The notes below the pieces were generated by a model. The model saw only the letters and a program-made list of their open reading frames with translations. It was not told the DNA's origin and searched no databases. Positions 26,214 to 34,013 of a stretch of 64,000 nucleotides of DNA are shown here, one piece after another; positions within the stretch are counted from its first letter, which is position 1; each line of letters starts with the position of its first letter. Source of the stretch: Paenibacillus gyeongsangnamensis. GTDB taxonomy: Bacteria > Bacillota > Bacilli > Paenibacillales > NBRC-103111. Both the position numbers and the translations under genes were made by a program. Where the stretch lies: positions 97,010 to 161,009 of the forward strand of contig NZ_JAQAGZ010000023.1 in assembly GCF_027533625.1 (NCBI RefSeq), read 5' to 3'.

Positions 26214-27296
26214 GTGTCCAATAAACTAAAGATCGCTATTATAGGCTGCGGCGGCATTGCCAAAGGCAAGCATTTGCCCAGCCTATCCAAACAAAAGCAG
26301 GTTGACATTGTCGCTTTTTGTGACATTATAACGGAAAGGGCGCAGGAAGCGGCAGAGAAATACGGGACGCCGGAAGCGAAGGTGTACGAGGACTATCGCG
26401 AGCTGCTGAAGGACAAGGCCATCGACGTCGTACATGTCTGTACTCCGAATGACACGCATGCGGAAATCTCGATTGCAGCCCTCGAAGCCGGCAAGCACGT
26501 CATGTGCGAGAAGCCGATGGCGAAGACGGCCGCCGACGCCCGCCGGATGGTGGAAGCCGCCAAGCGCACCGGCAAGAAGCTAACGATCGGCTACAACAAC
26601 CGTTTCCGGGCGGACAGCCGGTTCATGAAGCAAATATGCCAGGACGGCGAGCTGGGTGAAATTTATTACGCGAAGGCGCATGCGATCCGCCGCCGGGCGG
26701 TCCCGACCTGGGGCGTGTTCCTGGACGAGGAGAAGCAGGGCGGCGGACCACTGATCGATATCGGTACGCACGCGCTCGATCTCACGCTTTGGGTGATGAA
26801 CAATTATGAGCCTAAAGTCGTTCTCGGCACGGCCTTTCACAAGCTGTCCTCGAAGGAAAACGCGGCCAACGCCTGGGGCCCCTGGGATCCGAAGAAGTTT
26901 ACGGTCGAAGATTCGGCGTTCGGGATGATCGTGATGAAGAACGGGGCGACGATCGTGCTGGAATCAAGCTGGGCGCTGAACACGCTCGACGTGAAGGAAG
27001 CGAAGTGTACGCTGAGCGGCACGGAAGGCGGAGCCGATATGGAGGACGGTCTACGCATCAACGGGGAGAAGCACAGCCGTCTCTTCACGAACAAGGTGCA
27101 AATGGATGCCAAAGGCGTCGATTTCTACGACGGCAAAGGCGAGAACATGCAGGAAACCGAGATGCGGATGTGGATCGACGCCCTCTTGAACGATAAGGAT
27201 CCGGTCGTTACGCCGGAGCAGGCTTGCGTCGTATCGGAAATTTTGGAAGCCATCTATGAATCTGCCCGAACGGGTAAAGCCGTTTACTTCGATTAA
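26214..27296 (+). CDS. Gfo/Idh/MocA family oxidoreductase
   Basis: A 360-residue NAD(P)-dependent sugar oxidoreductase. The N-terminal Rossmann fold begins KIAIIGCGGIAKGKH; VCTPNDTHAEI and CEKPMAKT give the conserved EKP catalytic lysine. The C-terminal alpha/beta domain carries GGGPLIDIGTHALDL with the catalytic His. The start is GTG at 26214, with GGAGGA 7 bases upstream; an in-frame TTG at 26196 overlaps the ribosome site. It lies 15 bases before a second enzyme of the same family, and both follow the sugar transport and sensing genes. A role in converting the imported sugar is inferred. Confidence 0.92.
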   Translation: MSNKLKIAIIGCGGIAKGKHLPSLSKQKQVDIVAFCDIITERAQEAAEKYGTPEAKVYEDYRELLKDKAIDVVHVCTPNDTHAEISIAALEAGKHVMCEKPMAKTAADARRMVEAAKRTGKKLTIGYNNRFRADSRFMKQICQDGELGEIYYAKAHAIRRRAVPTWGVFLDEEKQGGGPLIDIGTHALDLTLWVMNNYEPKVVLGTAFHKLSSKENAANAWGPWDPKKFTVEDSAFGMIVMKNGATIVLESSWALNTLDVKEAKCTLSGTEGGADMEDGLRINGEKHSRLFTNKVQMDAKGVDFYDGKGENMQETEMRMWIDALLNDKDPVVTPEQACVVSEILEAIYESARTGKAVYFD

Positions 27297-27311
27297 GGGA
27301 GGAAGTCCGAG

Positions 27312-28328
27312 ATGATCAGAGTTGCGATGTTAAGCTTTTGGCATGTGCATGCCAAGGATTACGCGAGGCAAGCCTCCGAGCACCCCGACACCGAAATTGT
27401 GGCGGTGTGGGATGAGCTGCCCGAACGCGGCCGCAAGGAAGCGGAGGCGCGCGGCGCGCGCTTCTACGAGAGCCTGGAAGAGCTGCTGGCCCAGAAGGAT
27501 ATCGACGCGGTCATCGTGGACACGCCGACGAACGTTCATCGGGACGTGATGGTAGCGGCGGCCAGAGCGGGCAAGCATATTTTCACGGAAAAGGTCGTCG
27601 CAACGACATTGAAGGAATGCAATGAGATTTTGAACGCGGTGGAATCGGCCGGCGTGAGGCTGACCGTTTCGCTTCCGCGTCTCAATGCGGACTATACGGC
27701 GGCGGTGCAGAAGATCATCGGCGAAGGGCTGCTCGGCGAGCTGACGCTCGTTCGTACCCGGCTGTCCCATAACGGGGCGATATCCACCGCCGAGCGTCCG
27801 GGAGGCTGGCTCCCGGCCCACTTCTTTGGCGCCGAGCAGTGCGGCGGGGGAGCTATGATTGATCTGGGCTGCCATCCGATGTATTTGGCCCGCTTGTTCC
27901 TGGGCTTGCCGGAGAGCGTATCGGCTAACTACGGGTATGTAACCGGGAAGGAAGTAGAGGACAATGCGGTGTCCGTACTCCGCTATCCGAGCGGAGCGTT
28001 GGCGGTCGTAGAAGCCGGCTTCGTCAACCGATTCTCTCCATTCGTCATTGAAGTTCACGGAACGGAAGGCAGTCTGCTCTATTCGACTCATGACAACAAG
28101 CTGCTCGTGCGGAGCTCCAAGCTGGACGGACAGACGGAATGGACCGTAGAGAAGGAACTGTCGGCGAACCGGCCTTCCGCCTTTGACCAGTGGGTATCGC
28201 ACATTCAGAACGGAACGACGGCGAGCGAGAATATCGCGCTGGCGGCGGATTTGACGAGACTCATGGAGGCGTCAAACCTTTCGGCGCGCGCCGGAGCGCC
28301 GGTGCTGCTGAACGATTTGCAGCCATGA
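27312..28328 (+). CDS. Gfo/Idh/MocA family oxidoreductase (second)
   Basis: A 338-residue member of the same family but from a different branch. It starts IRVAMLSFWHVHAKDYARQ, lacking the classic GxGxxG. FTEKVVATT stands where CEKP is expected, with Lys preserved but Pro replaced by Val. GGGAMIDLGCHPMYLAR gives the conserved His. GGGAGGAAG precedes ATG. The last 4 bases overlap the AraC regulator gene. The altered first motif suggests different cofactor or substrate handling. Probably acts with the preceding enzyme. Confidence 0.88.
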   Translation: MIRVAMLSFWHVHAKDYARQASEHPDTEIVAVWDELPERGRKEAEARGARFYESLEELLAQKDIDAVIVDTPTNVHRDVMVAAARAGKHIFTEKVVATTLKECNEILNAVESAGVRLTVSLPRLNADYTAAVQKIIGEGLLGELTLVRTRLSHNGAISTAERPGGWLPAHFFGAEQCGGGAMIDLGCHPMYLARLFLGLPESVSANYGYVTGKEVEDNAVSVLRYPSGALAVVEAGFVNRFSPFVIEVHGTEGSLLYSTHDNKLLVRSSKLDGQTEWTVEKELSANRPSAFDQWVSHIQNGTTASENIALAADLTRLMEASNLSARAGAPVLLNDLQP

Positions 28329-29293
28329 ACGGGCAGCCCCGGGCCGGACTAAGGCCGTACGCTTTCGAACGGATGCTGGAGAATCCCCAGGCGCTCGACC
28401 GGCTGGACGTCGATTTCCGCTGGGGCTCTTACGGCATTCGCGTGTTGAAGTTTCACCATACGACGTTCTCGCCCGGCAAGTCGGTCCAGTTCCATAAGCA
28501 TTCCAACTACGAATTTCATTTCATTCCGCGGGGCAAAGGAAGGGTCATTCTCGGCAGCGAGCCCTTCTCCCTTCATGAGGGGCTCATGTATTTGACCGGA
28601 CCCGGGGTGATGCATTACCAGGAAGCGGATGCCCTTGAGGCGATGGATGAGCTGTGCCTTCATATCGATATCGAGCGGCTCGAGGAGGACGAGGCGGCCA
28701 AGGACGGGGCCGGGGACGCCTGGGGTCTCCGCTGGGAACGGGCCGAAGCGGACGCCTGCATCCGGCAGCTCGAGCAGCTGCCCCTTCATACGGCCGCCGA
28801 TCAATACCGGGCCATGGAGTGCTTCCTTGCAGCCTACCGCGCTTGGGACGAGAACCAGCCAGGGCTATTCACGGTCATTAAGCAGTGCATCATTCAAGTG
28901 CTGCTGAGGACGACCAGGGCGTATGCCTCGCTGCCGCAGCCGGAGCTGCCGTCCCGCGACATGAAGCATTACCGTTACCAGCAGGCTATCCAGTTCATCA
29001 AAGACAACTACATGGCTCCGCTGACGCTGGAGGTCGTCGCCGAACGCGTACAGATCAGCCCGCGTCAGCTGCAGCGGATCTTCCGCGAGCAGACCGGCAG
29101 CACGTTCAGCGAATACATGGAGCAGGTCCGCCTGCTCCATGTATGCAGAGAGCTGGCGGAAAGCGACCGGACCATCGACCGGATTGCGTTCGAGAATGGC
29201 TTCTCCAGCGCGAATTACCTTCACTACGTATTCAAAAAGAAGCTGGGCACGACGCCCAGCCAGTACCGATTGCAGCACCGAGTCCATGCCTGA
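28325..29293 (+). CDS. AraC family transcriptional regulator with cupin domain
   Basis: A 322-residue regulator starting MNGQPRAGLRPYAFERML. An N-terminal cupin sensory domain (FHKHSNYEFHFIPRGKGRVILGSEPF) is followed by a C-terminal pair of helix-turn-helix motifs (LTLEVVAERVQISPRQLQRIFREQTG and IDRIAFENGFSSANYLHYVFKKKLGTTPSQYR). The ATG overlaps the upstream stop (ATGA); a longer in-frame start inside the oxidoreductase is unlikely. It probably senses a sugar and controls this operon. It is the last gene before a strong terminator. Confidence 0.9.
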   Translation: MNGQPRAGLRPYAFERMLENPQALDRLDVDFRWGSYGIRVLKFHHTTFSPGKSVQFHKHSNYEFHFIPRGKGRVILGSEPFSLHEGLMYLTGPGVMHYQEADALEAMDELCLHIDIERLEEDEAAKDGAGDAWGLRWERAEADACIRQLEQLPLHTAADQYRAMECFLAAYRAWDENQPGLFTVIKQCIIQVLLRTTRAYASLPQPELPSRDMKHYRYQQAIQFIKDNYMAPLTLEVVAERVQISPRQLQRIFREQTGSTFSEYMEQVRLLHVCRELAESDRTIDRIAFENGFSSANYLHYVFKKKLGTTPSQYRLQHRVHA

Positions 29294-29298
29294 TTCGT

Positions 29299-29346
29299 GC
29301 GCCTTTGGCGGCGAGCCCAACCGCTCGCAGCCGAAGGCGCTTTTTT
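29299..29346 (+). terminator. Terminator closing the oxidoreductase/AraC operon
   Basis: GCGCCTTTGGC pairs with GCCGAAGGCGC around an inner GCGAG/CTCGC stem and is followed by six T. Confidence 0.88.
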
Positions 29347-29484
29347 GTCATGTTTTTGAATCAAGGTGATCATCTCTCCCGGCCCTTCACTCTGCAAATG
29401 CTTCATGAGGGTTATCGGTTTCAGTTGGGGGAATTTTCAATGGTTCATGAACCATAAGGCAGATCCTTCAAGGCTTAAAATCAA

Positions 29485-30051
29485 TTAAAAACCGTATGCT
29501 GCTTCTTTCCTTTCTCGTAGATTGGAATAAGTTTCTGTTAACAAAACAGTATCCTCAACCAGACGTTCAATTCGAAATAAAACATCGTCATTTACAATTT
29601 CTTTGCGATGGAAATCCTTTTCCTCAATAAACACGTAAGACTGAACGATTTGCGCCTTCATAAAAGCTAAAATCGGCTTCAAATGTTGTTCTGCGACTAA
29701 ATAATGTTTGGGCGAACCCGCTGTAACGAGCATGCTTGCCACCTTATCACGTAATGCATCAACGGGAAGTAAATCAAAAATGTTTTTTAATGTGCCGGGA
29801 ATAGACGCCTGAAAAATAGGTGTTCCAATCACAATAGCATCAGCTTCCATAATTTTTTTTGTTACAACACCCGTATCGCCTTCATATTCCATATAATTCC
29901 TGCCATCGCTAAATTGGATATTATATTCGGCTAAATCAATGAAAATCGCTTCAACATCCGGATGTTTTTCAGCGAAAGCTTTCTGCGCGTAGTTCATAGC
30001 TGTTCTTGTTTTTGATCCCACAATGGAACCGGATAAGAGAACAATCTTCAT
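29485..30051 (-). CDS. NADPH-dependent FMN reductase family protein
   Basis: A 188-residue flavodoxin-like protein: MKIVLLSGSIVGSKTRTAMNYA is the phosphate-binding loop and IVIGTPIFQASIPGTLKNIFDLL is the flavin-binding and dimer segment, as in SsuE and MsuE. It overlaps the upstream LLM oxidoreductase gene by 4 bases, so the two are co-translated. The pairing is typical of two-component FMNH2-dependent monooxygenases, where the reductase supplies reduced flavin. The substrate of the pair is unknown; desulfonation or small-molecule oxidation are options. Confidence 0.9.
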   Translation of the reverse strand: MKIVLLSGSIVGSKTRTAMNYAQKAFAEKHPDVEAIFIDLAEYNIQFSDGRNYMEYEGDTGVVTKKIMEADAIVIGTPIFQASIPGTLKNIFDLLPVDALRDKVASMLVTAGSPKHYLVAEQHLKPILAFMKAQIVQSYVFIEEKDFHRKEIVNDDVLFRIERLVEDTVLLTETYSNLRERKEAAYGF

Positions 30052-31124
30052 TTTTGTTCAACCCCTGCTTTTTTTGACGTAAATTTTTTGACGGCTGGCA
30101 GTATTTCCGTACCGATGATCTCGATATTCATCCTTATTTTATCAAATGGCACACCTCCGAAATCCATTTGTGCGAGATAACGCTGATGACCGAACTGTTC
30201 ATGTTGATAAAGAATTTTTTCAATAATTTGTTGCGGACTGCCGACATTTATTACACTACGGCTATCGGCCGATTGTGCAAACAGCTGTTTCGGAAATCCT
30301 TGTCCGTTCGTCAGCTTCATTCCTTCATTGATATGAGGATAATACTCCTTAAGAGCTTGTTGAGTTGTTTCAGCTGCATAGAAAAAGCCCGTAGTTCCAA
30401 CCGGAAGTGTGGCTGGGTCAAAACCTTTCGCCTCTGCAGCTTCCCGGTAAGTATCAATCGTATTCTTAAACACACTAACAGGACCACCCAACATAGCTGT
30501 CGTCATTGGAACACCAGCATAGCCTGCCTTAATTGCACTTGCAGGTGATCCGCCGACTGCACGCCAAATCGGCAGCCAGCCATTTGTAGGTCTGGGAATC
30601 ACCCTGGCATTTTTCAACGGTGCTCGAAATTTCCCTTCCCATGTAATTACTTCTTCTTTATTTATTTTGACCAATAATTCGAATTTCTCTTCAAATAATT
30701 CTTCATAATCTCTAAGATCGAATCCTAATAAATCAAATAGACCTACACGAGATGCGCGGCCGACAATGATTTCTGCCCGACCCTTGGAAATCAAATCAAT
30801 CGTCGCAAAATCCTCATACACCCGAACTGGATCCGATGTGCTTATAATCGTGGAGGAACTTCCTATTTTAATGTTTTTCGTCGCTTGAGCAATTGCTGAT
30901 AAAACAACAGTATGTGCCTGAGTTGCGAAATAATTCTGATGACTTTCACCAACACTAAAAAAATCAATGCCAGCTTGCTCAGCCAGCTTAGCCATTTCGA
31001 TGATGTCACGAATTCGCTGCTCGGCAGAAATGCGGTTTCCAGTACGAAGATCAGGGAGATGGTCTCCTAATGTATAAATTCCAAACTCCAAGCCTTTACT
31101 TGGATCAATCCTGAATTTTTCCAT
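30048..31124 (-). CDS. LLM class flavin-dependent oxidoreductase
   Basis: A 358-residue bacterial-luciferase-like monooxygenase. The TIM barrel starts FGIYTLGDHLPD; GIDFFSVGESHQ and STSDPVRVYEDFATIDLISKGRAEIIVGR are characteristic of the luciferase-like monooxygenase family. It probably oxidises an organic substrate with FMNH2 from the reductase co-encoded downstream. GGAGG lies 8 bases before ATG. A good promoter lies about 100 bases upstream, overlapped by repeated ACTTACAT motifs that may bind a regulator. The divergent TetR gene is separated by about 380 bases. Confidence 0.9.
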   Translation of the reverse strand: MEKFRIDPSKGLEFGIYTLGDHLPDLRTGNRISAEQRIRDIIEMAKLAEQAGIDFFSVGESHQNYFATQAHTVVLSAIAQATKNIKIGSSSTIISTSDPVRVYEDFATIDLISKGRAEIIVGRASRVGLFDLLGFDLRDYEELFEEKFELLVKINKEEVITWEGKFRAPLKNARVIPRPTNGWLPIWRAVGGSPASAIKAGYAGVPMTTAMLGGPVSVFKNTIDTYREAAEAKGFDPATLPVGTTGFFYAAETTQQALKEYYPHINEGMKLTNGQGFPKQLFAQSADSRSVINVGSPQQIIEKILYQHEQFGHQRYLAQMDFGGVPFDKIRMNIEIIGTEILPAVKKFTSKKAGVEQK

Positions 31125-31190
31125 TAATCTCGCCTCCGTTTAGTTTCGTTGAGTAGCAAATATTGCCCAAAAACTAATAAATAATAATCG

Positions 31191-31249
31191 ACTTACATAT
31201 ACTAATATACTTACATTTATATAGTATACCCGTGTTTGCTTAAAGTCAA
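31191..31249 (-). promoter_or_regulatory. Promoter and candidate operator of the LLM operon
   Basis: On the minus strand TTGACT (31249-31244), a 17-base spacer and TACTAT (31226-31221) form a near-consensus vegetative promoter. Just downstream, ATGTAAGT occurs twice around TATATTAGTATAT (31191-31217). A regulator binding here would repress the operon; which one is unknown. Confidence 0.7.
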
Positions 31250-31473
31250 CAAAAAAACATTCATTGTACTTTATCATGACCTTGATGAAAAGGGATTCTG
31301 CACTGTACAAAGTATTTCATGATTGTGGAGGTTACATTCTAAAGGTATCAAGTAGAGAAAATCCTCAGTAGGTAAGATGTACTCGCTCAACTAAAGGGGG
31401 GTTCTTCAAAGGGGAAGATTTATTTCCGGATCGACCAGTTGATTCATTTTCAAAAATGTATTACAATAAACCA

Positions 31474-31491
31474 GGAATGAATATTCATTCC
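31474..31491. promoter_or_regulatory. TetR operator 1 (perfect 18-bp palindrome)
   Basis: GGAATGAATATTCATTCC, perfectly palindromic, ends 16 bases before the TetR start codon. An identical copy lies at 32100-32117 after the gene. Confidence 0.85.
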
Positions 31492-31507
31492 GTAAGGGGG
31501 ATGGGTA

Positions 31508-32074
31508 ATGTCCAATAACAAAGAAGACGATATCTTAGAAGCAGCTATGGAGTTATTTGCAAGACGGGGGTACGATGGGACAACCGTACCGATGATCGCT
31601 GAAAAGGCAAAAGTAGGTGCCGGAACGATTTATCGTTATTTTGAAAATAAAGAGGCACTTGTAAATTCATTATTTATCAGCAGTGTAACTAAATTTTCGG
31701 AAACATTAAAAAACCAGTTTCCGGAAACTGATGATATACGTGCACAATTCAACCACATTTTCTATCGAATGTTTAAGTTTGCACAGCAAAACCCTTTCGC
31801 CTTACATTTTATAAATGCTCATACTGGTGGGTACTACCTTGACCAAGCAAGTAAAGAGGTCTTTAATGAATTCTTTTCTTTTTTAACAGCCATAATAGAC
31901 GAAGGAAAAGGACAAGGAACACTGCGCTCGTTACCATCAAAAGCTTTAATTTGTTTGGTCTACGGTGCGTTTATAAATTTGTTCAAGATGTTTGAAAGCG
32001 GCGACTTGGAAAAATCGCAAGAACTTCTGAAAAACATTGAGGAAGCTTGTTGGGATGCAATAAGGATCATCTAA
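31508..32074 (+). CDS. TetR/AcrR family transcriptional regulator
   Basis: A 188-residue regulator with an N-terminal helix-turn-helix (DILEAAMELFARRGYDGTTVPMIAEKAKVGAGTIYRYFENKEALVNSLF) and a C-terminal ligand/dimer domain. The start follows AAGGGGGATGGGTA. Two identical 18-bp palindromes flank the gene: one overlaps its own leader, the other sits before the oxidoreductase gene at 32349. Auto-repression plus control of that oxidoreductase is the straightforward model. Likely ligands are electrophiles or quinones, by analogy with similar pairs. Confidence 0.92.
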   Translation: MSNNKEDDILEAAMELFARRGYDGTTVPMIAEKAKVGAGTIYRYFENKEALVNSLFISSVTKFSETLKNQFPETDDIRAQFNHIFYRMFKFAQQNPFALHFINAHTGGYYLDQASKEVFNEFFSFLTAIIDEGKGQGTLRSLPSKALICLVYGAFINLFKMFESGDLEKSQELLKNIEEACWDAIRII

Positions 32075-32099
32075 GAGGTCCTTTTATTTTATCGATATA

Positions 32100-32117
32100 G
32101 GAATGAATATTCATTCC
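32100..32117. promoter_or_regulatory. TetR operator 2 (perfect 18-bp palindrome)
   Basis: Identical to the palindrome at 31474-31491. It lies 26 bases after the TetR stop and about 230 bases before the quinone-type oxidoreductase gene. This suggests that gene is in the same regulon. Confidence 0.85.
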
Positions 32118-32348
32118 GGGTTGTTTTGATGTAAGTGTGCGCCCGTCCAAATGATGACTAATTTCTAAGGAGCGAGTCTAAATGAATAGCGTTATTCGAG
32201 GAGTCGGATCATGTGTACTTTTATGGTTGCTGGCATGTGGATCGTTCCGGTCTGTGAGAACTGCCTAAAGGTATAAGTGTTGACCATATGGGCTGACCCT
32301 GTCTTTTCTAGTTGAAGTCCATCAGTTGAATCTGGAGGAGATGACCCT

Positions 32349-33350
32349 ATGAAAGCGATGATTATAGAAAAATATGGGAAATTCCCATTAAAACTAGCAG
32401 ACATGCCAGTGCCGACCATTGGAGAAAATGATGTCCTAGCAGAAATTGTTGCAGCAAGTATTAATCCGATTGACTTTAAAATAAGAGATGGCAAAGTGCA
32501 GATGCTGAAAAAATACAACATGCCACTTATTTTAGGTAATGACTTTTCAGGTGTTGTTAAGCAGGTAGGAAAAGGGGTAACAAAATTTAAGGTTGGGGAT
32601 CAAATATACGGTCGAGCTGCGAAAGATAGAATTGGTACTTTCGCTGAATATATCGCAATAGATGAAAATGCTATCGCTATGAAACCTAAAAACCTATCCT
32701 TTGAGGAAGCTGCATCGATTCCATTAGTTGGACTCACTTCCTACCAAGCCTTTCACGATGTTTTGAAGTTATCTTCCGGACAAAAAGTGTTAATTCATGC
32801 TGGAGCCGGCGGTATAGGCACCTTTGCCATTCAGCTTGCCAAAACAATGGGTGCTTACGTTGCAACCACAGCAAGCAAAGCTGGATATGAACTCGTCAGG
32901 TCACTTGGGGCAGATCAAATTATTGATTATAAAAATGAACCGTTTGAAAAGATCCTACATGATTATGATGGGGTATTAGATACAATCGGTGGAAAAACAT
33001 TGGAAAAATCATTTGAAATAGTAAAACCGGGGGGACAAGTTATTTCTATTTCAGGACTGCCAAACGCACGTTTTGGAAAGGAATATGGGGCAGGTTTTCT
33101 GAAAACCAATTTATTTCGAATGGTTACTCTCAAAATATCGAAATTGGAAAAGCAACATAATGTGAAATACACTTATCTGTTTATGAAACCCAGTGGTGAA
33201 CAGTTAAATATCATTTCTGAGTTAATTGAACTTGGAAAAATTAAGCCTGTAATTGATCGAATTTTTCCTTTTGAGGAAGCACAAAACGCCTTGGAATATC
33301 TTGAAACAGGAAGGGCAAAAGGAAAAGTTATATTAAAAATAAGGAATTAA
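32349..33350 (+). CDS. NADP-dependent oxidoreductase, MDR/quinone reductase type
   Basis: A 333-residue medium-chain dehydrogenase/reductase without zinc ligands. The GroES-like N-terminal domain reads SINPIDFKIRDG and GNDFSGVVKQVGKGVTKFKVGDQIYGR. The nucleotide fold has VLIHAGAGGIGTFAIQLAK (GxGxxG variant) and DTIGGKTLEKSF. Such enzymes reduce quinones or alpha,beta-unsaturated carbonyls with NADPH. GGAGGAG lies about 7 bases before ATG. The upstream TetR operator suggests induction by the compounds it detoxifies. Confidence 0.9.
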   Translation: MKAMIIEKYGKFPLKLADMPVPTIGENDVLAEIVAASINPIDFKIRDGKVQMLKKYNMPLILGNDFSGVVKQVGKGVTKFKVGDQIYGRAAKDRIGTFAEYIAIDENAIAMKPKNLSFEEAASIPLVGLTSYQAFHDVLKLSSGQKVLIHAGAGGIGTFAIQLAKTMGAYVATTASKAGYELVRSLGADQIIDYKNEPFEKILHDYDGVLDTIGGKTLEKSFEIVKPGGQVISISGLPNARFGKEYGAGFLKTNLFRMVTLKISKLEKQHNVKYTYLFMKPSGEQLNIISELIELGKIKPVIDRIFPFEEAQNALEYLETGRAKGKVILKIRN

Positions 33351-33362
33351 TAAGGCTCACGG

Positions 33363-33457
33363 ATAGGTGCGAAGGAGCTTGGAATCAGCCGCTCTTACGT
33401 ATCGAGCATTCCATTGTGCTCGTTGTTCTTTATATCTTTCGTAAGAAACTAGACTGA
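33363..33457 (+). pseudogene. Possible relic of a sporulation sigma factor C terminus
   Basis: Codons from 33363 read I-G-A-K-E-L-G-I-S-R-S-Y, like the region 4.2 helix-turn-helix of SigK/SigE-type factors (normally followed by VSRIEKRAL). After a frame change at about 33399, I-E-H-S..L-Y..F-R-K-K follows to a stop at 33457. The rest of the gene is absent. The match is short, so the call is tentative. Confidence 0.4.
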
Positions 33458-33761
33458 GCCGAACAGAAAGGTCTTTTTGCTTGAGGGCATCGTCACATGA
33501 GGACGATATACTCTCCGTTGCGGAGAAGATATTCATTTCAGCTTTTTCGGCCTGTCATACGGCAGTAGCGAGTCTTAGTCTGCCTGAAAATCGCTCGTGA
33601 TCGTTGGTATAAGAGATGACATTCTTCACCATTGGCAAATCGACCTCACGTGTATAAGTTTGTTGCAGCCATTCATGGATGCCGCTAGTTTGCTAAATAT
33701 TCTGACAAGACTCTGAAACAGCATGGCCCCCTTCTGTATGTGGCCAGTGAAAAATGGATAT
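33458..33761. other. Gene-poor stretch with an unidentified coding scrap
   Basis: On the minus strand a 45-codon open segment reads GIHEWLQQTYTREVDLPMVK and on to a stop, with natural-looking composition but no start. I do not recognise it. The rest is non-coding as far as I can see. Confidence 0.3.
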
Positions 33762-33944
33762 TCAGCCAATCGCAGCGATTCGCTTACAACGCTCAAGCAG
33801 TTGCCTATACTCCTCTATAAGTACATTGGGTTCGCTAGATAGATGATTCGATAATAAATCAGAATATGCCGGCGCGGGAGGACTTACGATCGATCGCGAT
33901 GCTTGACCCTGTAACTGTTGTGCCCGTTGCCGTAGCTCCTCCAC
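33762..33944 (-). CDS. Hypothetical small helical ORF, in frame after the GH3 stop
   Basis: Sixty codons from a GTG, rich in Glu, Gln, Arg and Leu (EELRQRAQQLQGQ..EEYRQLLERCKRIAAIG), consistent with a short coiled coil. The frame is open upstream without a stop to the TAG of the GH3 gene, so it lies in the same frame as that gene. No clear ribosome site. It may be a lost C-terminal extension of the GH3 protein or chance. Confidence 0.25.
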   Translation of the reverse strand: MEELRQRAQQLQGQASRSIVSPPAPAYSDLLSNHLSSEPNVLIEEYRQLLERCKRIAAIG

Positions 33945-34013
33945 GTGACTTTCGTTAGCCGATTGTGAAGCTCCATGAATTCGTTCAGCTTCCGCTCCTC
34001 CCTTGAAACCTCG

